DNA from: UBA1351 sp963677885
GTDB lineage: Bacteria > Bacillota > Clostridia > Lachnospirales > Vallitaleaceae
Length of the DNA stretch: 64,000 nt
NCBI GenBank assembly: GCA_963677885.1
Contig: OY782500.1
Location: 1,178,001-1,242,000 of the forward strand
Direction of reading: 5' to 3'
Part shown: piece by piece, positions 27,940-37,560 of the stretch
Layout of the letters: each line of letters opens with the position of its first letter
How positions within the stretch are numbered: position 1 is the first letter of the stretch
Made by a program: the position numbers and the translations under genes
The notes under the pieces: generated by a model
The model's database searches: none
What the model saw: only the letters and a program-made list of their open reading frames with translations
Told to the model about the DNA's origin: nothing

Positions 27940-28951
27940 TAATCTCTACTCCTTTTACGTAATTGCCAACTTCAGGTGCATCACCATGTAATAGCCAACA
28001 AGCAGATGTGTGTCCTGGACTCACTTCAAAGGTAGGAGCGAGTTCTTGTTTACATACTGTCATAGCATGTGGACATCTGGTTGAGAACGGACATCCTTTC
28101 GGTGGGTTCATCAAGTCTGGCGGTGAACCAGGAATAGGAACCAAGCGACCTTTTTCTTTACTGTCCATACGAGGAACAGATTCCAAAAGACCAACTGTAT
28201 ATGGGTGCTGAGGTGAGTGGAATATCTCGTCAACAGTACCCTTTTCCATAATCAAACCACCATACATAACAACCAGGTTAGTGCATGTCTCAGCGATAAC
28301 ACCAAGGTCATGGGTGATGATAATAATGGAAGTATCTATCTCTTTGGCCAAAGACTTCATAATATCAAGAATTTGTGCCTGAATGGTAACGTCAAGGGCT
28401 GTAGTCGGTTCATCAGCAATGAGAAGCTTAGGATCACAGGATAAGGCAGTAGCAATCATCGCTCTCTGTCTCATACCGCCTGAAAACTCATGAGGGAAAG
28501 AATTAATTCTGTTCTCCGGCTCAGGAATACCTACCATCTTCAACTTTTCGATGGCTATAGCAACAGCTTCTTTATGCGATACTTTCTTATGGCGACGGAT
28601 AACCTCAACCATAAGGTTCTTTATTGAATAAACAGGGTTAAGGGATGTCATAGGATCTTGGAAGATCATGGATATCTCTTTACCACGTAAATCTGACATT
28701 TCTTTTTCCGAATTATCTGAGATTACTTTGCCATCAAATATAATCTCTCCATCCTTAATTCTACCCGGATGATCAACAAGGCCCATAATAGACATAGCTG
28801 TAACACTTTTACCGGATCCGGATTCTCCAACGATACCTAGGATATCACCTTTTTTCATTGAGAAAGTATTACCACGGACTGCTTGCACCTCCCCTAAGTG
28901 AGTATAAAAGGATGTACTTAAATTTTTAACTTCTAAAATATTCTTGCTCAT
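27932..28951 (-). CDS. oppD: Oligopeptide ABC transporter ATPase, OppD type (system 2)
   Basis: 339 residues. Walker A GESGSGKSVTA, signature FSGGMRQRA, Walker B LIADEPTTALD, and cysteines in CPFSTRCPHAMTVC. It partners OppF2. The ATG follows AGGAATTAATC. Confidence 0.94.
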   Translation of the reverse strand: MSKNILEVKNLSTSFYTHLGEVQAVRGNTFSMKKGDILGIVGESGSGKSVTAMSIMGLVDHPGRIKDGEIIFDGKVISDNSEKEMSDLRGKEISMIFQDPMTSLNPVYSIKNLMVEVIRRHKKVSHKEAVAIAIEKLKMVGIPEPENRINSFPHEFSGGMRQRAMIATALSCDPKLLIADEPTTALDVTIQAQILDIMKSLAKEIDTSIIIITHDLGVIAETCTNLVVMYGGLIMEKGTVDEIFHSPQHPYTVGLLESVPRMDSKEKGRLVPIPGSPPDLMNPPKGCPFSTRCPHAMTVCKQELAPTFEVSPGHTSACWLLHGDAPEVGNYVKGVEINE

Positions 28952-28960
28952 GATTAATTC

Positions 28961-30163
28961 CTATCCTTTCCTCAAACGTGGATCCAGTGCATCTCTTAAT
29001 CCATCACCTAAGAAGTTGAATGCCAACATTACAAGAGCAATTGTAAGCGCTGGGAAGAACAACTGGTAAGGATAAGTCAATAGACCTGATAATGCATTGT
29101 TAGCCAATGTACCCAATGATGCTTGAGGCGCAGAAACACCTAAACCGATAAAGCTTAAGAAAGCTTCTGTAAATACAGCTGAAGGAATCATCATTGTCAT
29201 AGAAACGATAATCGGTCCCATGGCATTAGGAATCAAGTGTCTGAAAATAATCATATGTCTTGGAACACCAATAACTCTTGCAGCCAAAACAAACTCTTGA
29301 TTCTTAAGAGAAAGCATTTGTCCACGAACAAGTCTAGCCATTGATACCCAGTAAACTGTAGATAAAGCAATGATAATATTGGAAAGTCCGTCATTATCTC
29401 TAAACCATACCATAATAAGGATAACATATAGGACCAGTGGAATTGAATTGATAACGTCAACGATTCTCATCATGATATTATCAACACGACCACCTTCATA
29501 ACCAGCTACACTTCCATAGATAACACCAATAAAAAGGTTAACCATAGTTGCGATAAAAGCGATTAACAAGGAAATTCTAGTACCATACATGACTCTGGTC
29601 AGAATATCACGACCCAAGTCATCTGTTCCCATTGGGAAAGTTCTGTTTAAAACTTTGGTCATTTGGTCTGAACCCTGGTAATAAATCTCACCATCATATT
29701 CAATGGTGTAGTTGTAATCATAACCCATTTTGTTCTTAAGCAGGTTGTAGGAGAAGTCCAATACAACTTCATCTTCACCATACTTGTAAACATAAACCTT
29801 ATTGATTAGGTCTCTTTGTTTCTTATCAAGCTCTAAACGCTCAATCATAACACCTTTGTCGCTAACCAAAAACATGTTATAGTCACTTGATAAATATAAA
29901 TTCACATCTTCACTAACATTAAATACACGAAGTGTTGGTGGAAGACTCTTAAACTCATTCTGTTGGTCGGAATAAGTAAATGGTGTCAAGTTAGGTCCAA
30001 CTGTTGCGAATAATACGATGAAGATGATTGCAACAACACCAAACATAGCCAACTTATTCTTTCTCAAACGTCTCCAGGCATCTTGCCAGTACGTTAAACT
30101 AGGACGTGATATTTCATCATCCTCAAAGTTGTTTTCTACAAATTGAAATCTACTGTCAGCCAC
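28961..30163 (-). CDS. oppC: Oligopeptide ABC transporter permease, OppC type (system 2)
   Basis: 400 residues, about 100 more than a minimal OppC, because of an extracytoplasmic insert between helix 1 and the core (roughly residues 65-185). The core begins at MGTDDLGRDILTRV and carries the EAA loop FVLAARVIGVPRHM. The start is GTG, two bases after the oppB2 stop, preceded by GGAG. The insert is a smaller counterpart of that in OppC1. Confidence 0.92.
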   Translation of the reverse strand: MADSRFQFVENNFEDDEISRPSLTYWQDAWRRLRKNKLAMFGVVAIIFIVLFATVGPNLTPFTYSDQQNEFKSLPPTLRVFNVSEDVNLYLSSDYNMFLVSDKGVMIERLELDKKQRDLINKVYVYKYGEDEVVLDFSYNLLKNKMGYDYNYTIEYDGEIYYQGSDQMTKVLNRTFPMGTDDLGRDILTRVMYGTRISLLIAFIATMVNLFIGVIYGSVAGYEGGRVDNIMMRIVDVINSIPLVLYVILIMVWFRDNDGLSNIIIALSTVYWVSMARLVRGQMLSLKNQEFVLAARVIGVPRHMIIFRHLIPNAMGPIIVSMTMMIPSAVFTEAFLSFIGLGVSAPQASLGTLANNALSGLLTYPYQLFFPALTIALVMLAFNFLGDGLRDALDPRLRKG

Positions 30164-30165
30164 TA

Positions 30166-31092
30166 TTATTTCTCCTTCCCAAGTCTGATTCTAGGGTCGA
30201 TCAAGCCATAAGCTACGTCAACTAGCAACACCATTACAATGTAAAACGCAGAATAGAACACGGTAATACCTAGCAATGTTGTATAGTCTCTGTTTGTTAC
30301 AGATTCAACGAAATAACGGCCCATTCCTGGGATTGCGAAAATTCTCTCTATAACGAAGGAACCGGTCATAATGGCAGCAACCATTGGACCAATATAGGTT
30401 ACAACAGGAATAAGTGCATTCTTTACAGCATGCTTGGCGATAACTTTGTATTCACGAATACCGTTAGCTCTTGCAGTTCTAATATAATCCTGTCTTAACA
30501 CTTCCAACATACTTGATCTGGTTAATCTGGCAACGAAGGATAATGAATATCCCGACAAGGCCAGTATCGGTCCTATGTAGCCCAGAGGTGTATCAATACC
30601 AAAGGTAGGCAGCCACCCCAGCTGACCGGCAAAGAAATAAATAATCAGGGTTGCCATAACGAAACTTGGTACGGTTACACCTATAGTCGCCATGAACATA
30701 ACAAAATAGTCAATAGGTTTGTTCTGCTTGAGGGCAGATATAATACCAACCGGAATACCCAGTACAACAATCAATATGGAGGCAAAACCACCAATTTTGG
30801 CTGATGCCGGGAAACCTGAAATCAACAGTTCATTAACAGTTGTTCCTATTTTTGAATATGATGGGCCAAGATCAAAGGTTACCAAACCTTTAAGATAATC
30901 GAAATATTGTTCATACAATGGCGCATCAAGATTGTATTTTTCATTTAAGGCTTTCATTATTTCATCAGGTACAGGTCTTTCACGAGTAAAAGGTCCTCCC
31001 GGAATTGAATGCATCATGAAGAATATCAACGTTGTGATAATCAAGAGTGTTATTAAGGATGACACAATCCTTTTAACATAATAACCGCTCAT
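30166..31092 (-). CDS. oppB: Oligopeptide ABC transporter permease, OppB type (system 2)
   Basis: 308 residues, six membrane helices, EAA loop YIRTARANGIREYKVIAKHA and the usual C-terminus DVAYGLIDPRIRLG. The ATG follows AAAGGAG. It is the first gene of opp2, so the operon promoter should lie in the long gap to its right. Confidence 0.94.
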   Translation of the reverse strand: MSGYYVKRIVSSLITLLIITTLIFFMMHSIPGGPFTRERPVPDEIMKALNEKYNLDAPLYEQYFDYLKGLVTFDLGPSYSKIGTTVNELLISGFPASAKIGGFASILIVVLGIPVGIISALKQNKPIDYFVMFMATIGVTVPSFVMATLIIYFFAGQLGWLPTFGIDTPLGYIGPILALSGYSLSFVARLTRSSMLEVLRQDYIRTARANGIREYKVIAKHAVKNALIPVVTYIGPMVAAIMTGSFVIERIFAIPGMGRYFVESVTNRDYTTLLGITVFYSAFYIVMVLLVDVAYGLIDPRIRLGKEK

Positions 31093-32130
31093 TTAATAAC
31101 TCCTTTCAAGGTTAACTTGTTCTGTAAAGTCATAAGTCCTCTTACTCAAGGTTTGCCTCATGGTTTACGCCCGTGCACTGAATCTTCTATGATCATTAAC
31201 TGAAAACCTTCATCAAAGTCCTAACATAAAATAAAATATATCTCAGTCATGGCTTCATTAATCGTCCTAATTAATCAAAATCAACCCCATTGTCAATCGA
31301 TATATTTCTCTGCTATTCATTTAATACAGTTTTATCATAATATGAAACACCCAATCATAGTATTTGTTCAAGTACAAATTTAACCAGTAAGACATGAACC
31401 AGTTTCGGTTCATATACCCAAGATGTTCTCTCTGCAATAGAGGTATTACAATCCGACTCTCCCAATGGCAAAAAAATATATCCAACCCCGTCAACCATTG
31501 AGTTAACACAGACTCTCATATAATCAATTGCCGATTGATACTCGATTATTATATAATATTTTAAATTCATTGTAAAGCGTTTATGCCACAGGGACAGGTA
31601 TTTTTATACAATATTCACCCATTTTCATGCATTCATTTTCGACTAAAACCCTTGATTTTAAAGGCCTTAGCTACTTTCATTCAAAATTGCAAGTTATTAA
31701 ATATAAAGTTTCATTAATATTTAAACCAAGTTTATATTATAATTTTTAGTAATATTTTTGTTATATCCCGATAAACGTTTTTTTCAGGCGTACAAATATG
31801 TTTCTAGGACAATATTCTTGATGTCAAAATTGCAAGTTTGTAATAATTATGCAAGTTTTCCGTTAACTTTAAATACTTTATGAATCCACTTCTCAAAATA
31901 ACTTCATTTAACCAACAAATTAATACATAAATCCTGCATATTATAAACAATTTTTTCTTTTCATTCGAATTAGCTTGTTATTGATTTCACAGAGTCTCCT
32001 AGTTATGACAATCACATCATCAGATTAACGCAGAGCCACCTTGCATCAATGGTTTGCGAACTTTTTTATCTATTAAAAAACACCTTTCCAGTATATCCAA
32101 AAAGGTGTTTTGCAACTTCTTTATATGAAA
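31093..32130. other. 1-kb AT-rich region without a supported gene
   Basis: No open frame here has both a ribosome site and a recognisable product. It should hold the opp2 promoter near its left end and the DJ-1 terminator at its right end. Two direct copies of TCAAAATTGCAAGTT lie at 31681-31695 and 31824-31838, with a partial copy (GCAAGTTTT) near 31851. A small inverted repeat ATGAACC/GGTTCAT lies at 31394-31413. The weak overlapping minus-strand frames at 31321-31570 could be remnants of a lost gene, but nothing in them is recognisable. Confidence 0.5.
32074..32111 (-). terminator. Terminator of the DJ-1 family gene
   Basis: On the minus strand AAACACCTTT pairs with AAAGGTGTTT, followed by TTTTAATAG. 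It lies 20 bases after the stop. Confidence 0.8.
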
Positions 32131-32682
32131 TTATGAACGGTGAATCATTTTTGTTTCCAGGCTGTCAACTTCTTCTAATGACATGTATTCTTTCAATATC
32201 TCGAAAGCGAATTTCATTGCCACTCCTGCACCACGCCCAGTTATGATATTACCATCCTTCACAACGTCCTGATCAAGGAAATTAACATTTGCACATTCTT
32301 TTTCAAACCCAGGGTAACAGGTTGCCATCTTCCCTTCAAGAATTCCCACTTCAGAAAGCACTGTTGGTGCTGCACATATAGCTCCGATCAGTTTACCCTC
32401 TTCATAAACATCCTTAAGCAAATGGCACAATCCTTCATGTTTGGACAAATTAGCAGTTCCCGGCATGCCGCCTGGCAAAAGAAATAGGTCATACTCACTA
32501 AAATCTATAGAAAAAAACAACAAGTCACTTTTAACAACGATTCCATGAGCTCCCTCTACATATTCCATACCTGAAACCGAAACAATATCCAGTTCCATCC
32601 CGCCTCTGCGAAGCACATCAATTATACTAACCGCTTCTATCTCCTCAAAGCCGGTGGCTAAAAATATAGCAGCTTTACTCAT
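32131..32682 (-). CDS. DJ-1/PfpI (YajL/ThiJ-like) family protein
   Basis: 183 residues, typical of DJ-1 proteins. Nucleophile C103 in the elbow GAICAAP and the acidic partner in GFEEIE (residues 11-16) are present. Family members have been described as glyoxalase/deglycase or redox-sensing chaperones; the activity here cannot be told. The ATG follows AGGAGG. It is a single gene with its own terminator. Confidence 0.92.
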   Translation of the reverse strand: MSKAAIFLATGFEEIEAVSIIDVLRRGGMELDIVSVSGMEYVEGAHGIVVKSDLLFFSIDFSEYDLFLLPGGMPGTANLSKHEGLCHLLKDVYEEGKLIGAICAAPTVLSEVGILEGKMATCYPGFEKECANVNFLDQDVVKDGNIITGRGAGVAMKFAFEILKEYMSLEEVDSLETKMIHRS

Positions 32683-32836
32683 AACATCCTCCTAGTATAT
32701 AATTATATCTGTAATGTTCCGAATTAATTCCATTTTATCATTATATTTCTTCTTAGACAAGATATTATCATCAGAGCTTCAACAAAGAAAGGAGGATTCC
32801 ACCCAATTGATATAATCATATGAGGTGGAAATTCCA

Positions 32837-33286
32837 ATGGAAATAGAACGCAAGTATATTATAGAAGAAACTCCGGATTTTTTGGATAAATATCCCCATA
32901 AATCCATCAAACAAGCCTACGTCTCCACAGAACCTGTTATCCGTATTCGACAGCTTGGAAAAGATTTTATTTTGACCGTAAAAGGCAAAGGGCATATCGA
33001 ACGTGAAGAATTCGAGTTAAATATTTCCCGCGAGGAATTCGATCATCTTTCCACAAAGACTGAGGGAATTCTTATCCATAAGACCAGGTATTATATTCCT
33101 TATGAGTCTTACACCATTGAGCTGGACATCTTTCATGATTACTTCCAAGGACTTATTCTTGCCGAAGTAGAGTTCGACTCACTAGATGAGGCCAAGACTT
33201 TCATCCCACCACACTGGTTCGCAACCGATGTATCAGAAAATCCCGACTACAAAAACTCAAGTTTAGCAAAAGGAAAGAGACCCTAG
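32837..33286 (+). CDS. CYTH domain protein
   Basis: 149 residues. The hallmark ExExK reads EIERKY at residues 2-7, followed by alternating basic and acidic strands (IRIRQLGKDFILTVKGKG, IELDIFHDYFQGLILAEVEF) that line the CYTH tunnel. Family enzymes hydrolyse triphosphates such as inorganic tripolyphosphate with divalent metals. The ATG at 32837 is used because GAGGTGG lies nine bases upstream; a GTG at 32825 sits inside that site. Confidence 0.92.
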   Translation: MEIERKYIIEETPDFLDKYPHKSIKQAYVSTEPVIRIRQLGKDFILTVKGKGHIEREEFELNISREEFDHLSTKTEGILIHKTRYYIPYESYTIELDIFHDYFQGLILAEVEFDSLDEAKTFIPPHWFATDVSENPDYKNSSLAKGKRP

Positions 33287-33294
33287 GGTCTCTT
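33275..33294. terminator. Shared palindrome across two convergent stop codons
   Basis: AAGAGACCCTAGGGTCTCTT is a perfect 20-base palindrome containing the stop of the CYTH gene and reaching into that of the convergent permease gene. It probably serves as a two-way terminator, though T-runs are short on both sides. Confidence 0.6.
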
Positions 33295-34501
33295 ATTCAT
33301 ATCTCAAAGATTCTATTGGATCCAGGTCTGCTGCCCGCTTTGCCGGATAAACACCGAAAATCAAACCTAACATAAGGGATCCCATAAATGTAATAATAAT
33401 GATTTTGAAATCAACCACCGGTGGAATCTTGATAACGGAAGAGATAACCCCGCCAGTAATCACGCCAAGTATAATTCCAATCAAGCCTGAAAATCCGGTC
33501 ATCATAATGGACTCCGTTAAAAACTGCATAACGATATCTCTTTTCTTGGCGCCAATAGCCTTCCGAAGACCAATTTCCCTAATTCTTTCAGTCACCGAAA
33601 CCAGCAATATATTGATAATACCTATACCGCCAACAACCAGTGTAATGATCGCTATAACCAGAAGTATTGAAGAAATGACATTGAGGACTGTCCCAACCTG
33701 CTGTTGAATGTCCTCCACACTGGCGGCATAATATACATCCTGGACATCATGGGTAAACTCAAGTAGACGAACCAGTTTTTCACCGGCATCTTTCAGGTTA
33801 ACTCCATCTGCAACAGCTATCTGGATTTGATAAAAGTAATCATTGTAGTAAAATTCCTGAATGGTTGTAATAGGTGCATATATATCCACAGGCAGTTCCA
33901 GACCGGCCATCATTCCTGAAAACATATTGCCCTCGGTACTGACAACACCAACCACCTTAAACTTCATGATGTCATCCCAGTAATTATACAAACTGATTTC
34001 CTGGCCCAAAATATCTGTTGTCCCATAATACTCTAAAGCGTAGGTGTCAGGAACAATACAAACCCTTCTGGCACCATCAATATCCGAAGAGGACAAAAAC
34101 CTTCCCTCTACCAATTCCAGTACTGAAAAGTCAGTGTATTGAGCTGTAGTTGCAGTTATGTTGGCATCCCTGGTCCCTTCTTCCAGTCTTATGTTGGAGG
34201 AAAAGGACTGAATGGCTGTTATGCTTTTTACTTCCGGCATCCCTTTAGAGACATTTTCCAAATCATCTAAGGTGAAAAACTCAGAAGGGTTATCACCATC
34301 ACCGCCATAGGCCGCAAAAATCGTATTGGCACCTAACTTGTTAAACTCGGATACCATAAAAACTTTTGTAGCATTACTGATAGCCATAATCGCAACTACC
34401 GAGAATACCCCCATGATTATACCCAGCATGGTCAAAATAGAACGCAGCTTATTGGTGGTTAGGCTTAAATAGGCCTGTTTAAAATTCTCGCTAAAATGCA
34501 T
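33293..34501 (-). CDS. MacB-like ABC transporter permease (FtsX domain)
   Basis: 402 residues: N-terminal helix (SILTMLGIIMGVFSVVAIMA), an extracytoplasmic MacB_PCD domain of about 220 residues, then three FtsX-type helices. The mechanotransmission-type export system it belongs to moves substrates such as peptides or lipids outward. Unlike E. coli MacB, the ATPase is a separate gene. The ATG at 34501 was chosen (GAAGGG upstream); it begins one base after the adaptor gene ends. Confidence 0.9.
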   Translation of the reverse strand: MHFSENFKQAYLSLTTNKLRSILTMLGIIMGVFSVVAIMAISNATKVFMVSEFNKLGANTIFAAYGGDGDNPSEFFTLDDLENVSKGMPEVKSITAIQSFSSNIRLEEGTRDANITATTAQYTDFSVLELVEGRFLSSSDIDGARRVCIVPDTYALEYYGTTDILGQEISLYNYWDDIMKFKVVGVVSTEGNMFSGMMAGLELPVDIYAPITTIQEFYYNDYFYQIQIAVADGVNLKDAGEKLVRLLEFTHDVQDVYYAASVEDIQQQVGTVLNVISSILLVIAIITLVVGGIGIINILLVSVTERIREIGLRKAIGAKKRDIVMQFLTESIMMTGFSGLIGIILGVITGGVISSVIKIPPVVDFKIIIITFMGSLMLGLIFGVYPAKRAADLDPIESLRYE

Positions 34502-34502
34502 A

Positions 34503-35876
34503 CTAGTTCCCTTCTTCCATATCACCCATATAATCATTGGTGATTTCTACTCTCATCCCCTCTTTTAAGGCAAGAGATGGATTGGAAACAACCAAATCAC
34601 CTTCTTCAAGTCCGCTGATGATTTCCATTTCAAAATCCGAGGATATGCCGGTTTCAATGGTTCTCTCACGAATAATTCCATCTTCTACAACAAAAGCGAT
34701 CCGGTTCCCTTCATTGTCTTCCCTAAACATATTAAAATTTCCGACAATAACATGGTTGGCAGTTTCTGTCATAATCTCACATTCAGCAGAATATCCAGGT
34801 TTTAAATACTCAGTTCCATGACTGATGTCCATTTTTATTTCAATACCGGTTGTCTGTCTGCCATTAATCACCAAGGAAGCAGCTACCGGTGCAATATAGG
34901 TCAGTTTCCCGGTAACCTCCTGGTCTTTACCTATTGCATCACCTGTAAACTTCACATCCTGACCAAGAACCATTTCCCGAATATCAAACTCTCTTACATT
35001 AGCGACAACCTCTAGCTTAGTCATATCCATAATCTGGAAGAGAGGACTTCCTGGAACAGTTGTATCACCAACCTCTAAATTCCTCATGGTAACAACGCCA
35101 GTCATCTCTGCCTTAGTGGAATCATGGATTTCCTGAATCTGTTTCTCAATTTTTCTTATGCTCATATCCATACTTTCCAGATTTTTCAGCTGAATCTGGA
35201 CATCGTACTCCAAGGACTCCTTGGAAGCCGAATTGGAGGAATACAGTTGAGACAAGTCCGATTCGCTTCTTTCCATATTAAGCTTCGCTACATCCACTTG
35301 GGACTGGGCTTCATCGACAGCTTTTTCCAGACTTTCATACTCGGTCTTTGATATGATACCCTCATCATATAGGGCCTTATTTTTCTCCACATTCTCCAAG
35401 GCACCTGCCAGGTAGTTTTCAGCGCTGGCCACATTGATTTTAGCCAGTTCCAGAGCAACCTGGGCGCCTTTTGAGGAGGCTGTCGTCGATACATTTTGTA
35501 TTTTTTCAAGAGTAAGGGCTTGAATCTCTCGATTTAGCTTTAGACTGGCAAGTTCATCTTCCAGGCCGGACAAATCGATGGTATATAGGACATCCCCTTC
35601 CCGGACCTCATCACCCACATCAACGGAAAGGCTGGTAACTTTAAGGCTGGAAACAGCGAACATGTCCTTTTTATGGACTTCCTGGACCAGGCCGTTTACC
35701 AAAACGCTGGAGCTTAAATCCCCAAGACCAACAACTTCAACAGCTACCGGTTGTCCCTTGCTTCCGCCAAAGACTCCTGATCCACTTTCTGTTTCCTCTT
35801 GACTTTTATATAAGTTAAGCAGAATCATAACCAATATGATTGTAATAATACCTGCTCCAATCAATACTTTTTTCAT
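34503..35876 (-). CDS. MacA-like HlyD family membrane-fusion protein
   Basis: 457 residues. N-terminal membrane anchor (IGAGIITIILVMILLNLY), then a biotinyl-lipoyl half, a long coiled coil (about 120-240), the second lipoyl half and beta-barrel domains. It forms the extracellular adaptor of a MacAB-like complex. Gram-positive versions act without an outer-membrane channel. It lies between the permease and Yip1 genes. Confidence 0.9.
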   Translation of the reverse strand: MKKVLIGAGIITIILVMILLNLYKSQEETESGSGVFGGSKGQPVAVEVVGLGDLSSSVLVNGLVQEVHKKDMFAVSSLKVTSLSVDVGDEVREGDVLYTIDLSGLEDELASLKLNREIQALTLEKIQNVSTTASSKGAQVALELAKINVASAENYLAGALENVEKNKALYDEGIISKTEYESLEKAVDEAQSQVDVAKLNMERSESDLSQLYSSNSASKESLEYDVQIQLKNLESMDMSIRKIEKQIQEIHDSTKAEMTGVVTMRNLEVGDTTVPGSPLFQIMDMTKLEVVANVREFDIREMVLGQDVKFTGDAIGKDQEVTGKLTYIAPVAASLVINGRQTTGIEIKMDISHGTEYLKPGYSAECEIMTETANHVIVGNFNMFREDNEGNRIAFVVEDGIIRERTIETGISSDFEMEIISGLEEGDLVVSNPSLALKEGMRVEITNDYMGDMEEGN

Positions 35877-35897
35877 GTCTTTTTCCTTTCTGCAGGG

Positions 35898-36626
35898 TTA
35901 GGCCAACCCTGAAAATACTTTAGCCAAAACGACAGATCCAATCACAAGGGCCAAGGTAAAGCCATAGGATAGGGCCACCGTAATAATCGAAGCACGTTTA
36001 GACATGTTTGCAACTATTTGAAGTCCCTTAACTGCAAGAATCATTCCCCAAATATTAAAGACTTCAACGGTCGCAAGTATGGCATAAATAATTGAGCCTG
36101 ACATGGATACCGGCAAAAGACTTGCCAGAGAAGTAACAGGCGTCGTTGATTCCATCCCCAACAAGGCTACGACAGCCATGACAATAAAACTTAATAAGCT
36201 AATCATATTAATATAGAGGCTCATCGATAAGAGGTGTGAAAATTTTGCATCACCATCTGCTATGGAGTTGGCTATGAGGTAATAGACGGCTGTAATAAGT
36301 GTGACAATAATAAAGGTAATCCCGGTTGCATATGAGGTATACTTCATAATAGGTATCTGGATAGCCAGAATCTCAGGTGTAAGTTCTGTGCCATATAAGG
36401 CGCTCTGCTCTTCCAAAGCTACTATCATCCCCGGTTCCAGTTGATCCCACATAAGGATATAATACAAGGCGGGCAGCAATAAGAGAATTACCATAGGAAT
36501 CCAAATAGTAGGTTTTCGCCTAATCGCCTCAAAAGTTTCTCCTGGCTTAACGATTATTCCAACAACCCTGGTTAACGTATTCATTTTCTTTGGTTCAACA
36601 CTTTCTAGATTTTCAAATTCACTCAT
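35898..36626 (-). CDS. Yip1 domain membrane protein
   Basis: 242 residues with about five membrane helices from residue 45 on and a short soluble N-terminus containing KPGETFEAIRRKPT, the lead-in typical of bacterial Yip1 (PF04893) proteins. Function is unknown. Its ATG overlaps the stop of the ABC ATPase by four bases (ATGA), so it is translationally coupled to the transporter and may belong to the complex. Confidence 0.8.
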   Translation of the reverse strand: MSEFENLESVEPKKMNTLTRVVGIIVKPGETFEAIRRKPTIWIPMVILLLLPALYYILMWDQLEPGMIVALEEQSALYGTELTPEILAIQIPIMKYTSYATGITFIIVTLITAVYYLIANSIADGDAKFSHLLSMSLYINMISLLSFIVMAVVALLGMESTTPVTSLASLLPVSMSGSIIYAILATVEVFNIWGMILAVKGLQIVANMSKRASIITVALSYGFTLALVIGSVVLAKVFSGLA

Positions 36627-37372
36627 CCTTGGCCTCCTAATGATTTATCTAAAGCTTTTTGTTTTTCTTCTAAAATAACCTTTGCACTTAAAGGTTCCGC
36701 AACCCTTGTGTCACTGACGAGATAACCATCTGCAAAGGTAACTATCCGTTTTGTGTGCTCGGCTATATCCGGTTCATGGGTTACGATCAAAACTGTTACC
36801 CCTTCTTCATTGAGCCGTTGAAACTGTTCCATGATTTCCTCAGATGTTACCGAATCCAGATTCCCAGTCGGTTCATCTGCCAAAATGATGGACGGTCGGT
36901 TTACCAAAGCCCTTGCAATGGCTACCCTTTGTTTTTGACCACCACTCATCTCATTGGGTTTGTGGTCCATTCTATCAGTCAAACCTACTCTTTCCAGGGC
37001 TTCAATAGCTCTTTGTTTCCGTTCCTTATGGTGAACTCCTGAATAAACCATAGGAAGTTCCACATTCTTAAGGGCAGAAATTCTCGGCAAGAGATTAAAG
37101 GACTGAAAGACAAAGCCAATCTTCTTGTTTCTAATTAAGGCAAGTTCATCATCATTCAAACCTTCAACATCCACCTGGTCCAAAGAATAACTTCCGCTGG
37201 TTGCCCTATCCAGACATCCAACTATATTCATCAGCGTTGATTTCCCCGAACCTGAAGGTCCCATGATGGAAACAAACTCTCCACGCTCGATAGTAAGATT
37301 AATTCTCTTTAAAGCCTCTACTGAAGCCTCGCCCTGTCCATATATTTTTCCTAAATCTTTTATTTCTAACAT
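36623..37372 (-). CDS. MacB/LolD-type ABC transporter ATPase
   Basis: 249 residues. Walker A GPSGSGKST, signature MSGGQKQRV, Walker B IILADEPTGNLD and H-loop VTHEPDIAEH. The VGCLDRATSGSY stretch is typical of the MacB/LolD/FtsE branch. Two adjacent ATGs exist; I chose the inner one (37372), five bases after GGAGGG. It is the first gene of an ATPase-Yip1-adaptor-permease operon. Confidence 0.92.
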   Translation of the reverse strand: MLEIKDLGKIYGQGEASVEALKRINLTIERGEFVSIMGPSGSGKSTLMNIVGCLDRATSGSYSLDQVDVEGLNDDELALIRNKKIGFVFQSFNLLPRISALKNVELPMVYSGVHHKERKQRAIEALERVGLTDRMDHKPNEMSGGQKQRVAIARALVNRPSIILADEPTGNLDSVTSEEIMEQFQRLNEEGVTVLIVTHEPDIAEHTKRIVTFADGYLVSDTRVAEPLSAKVILEEKQKALDKSLGGQG

Positions 37373-37493
37373 CATGACCCTCCATTAATCGGTATCATTA
37401 CTTTAATTAGTTTAACTTTTTTCAGATAAAAATACTACACCGATTCCATTAAAAAGTCATTAGAATGTCTAAAACCATCATTTAGGCGCACCA

Positions 37494-37532
37494 AAAAGCC
37501 ACAGCCAGACATGAGTTCCTGACTGTGACTTA
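37494..37532 (-). terminator. Terminator downstream of acnA
   Basis: On the minus strand AGTCACAGTCAG pairs with CTGGCTGTGGCT, followed by TTTTTGG. It starts about 30 bases after the acnA stop. Confidence 0.75.
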
Positions 37533-37560
37533 TATATTTACTTTAGATTAAATAAGGTAT

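Noticed and set aside
31321..31570. Two overlapping minus-strand frames of 60-70 codons in the gap upstream of opp2
   Set aside because: No ribosome site, no recognisable product and AT-rich composition; at best remnants.
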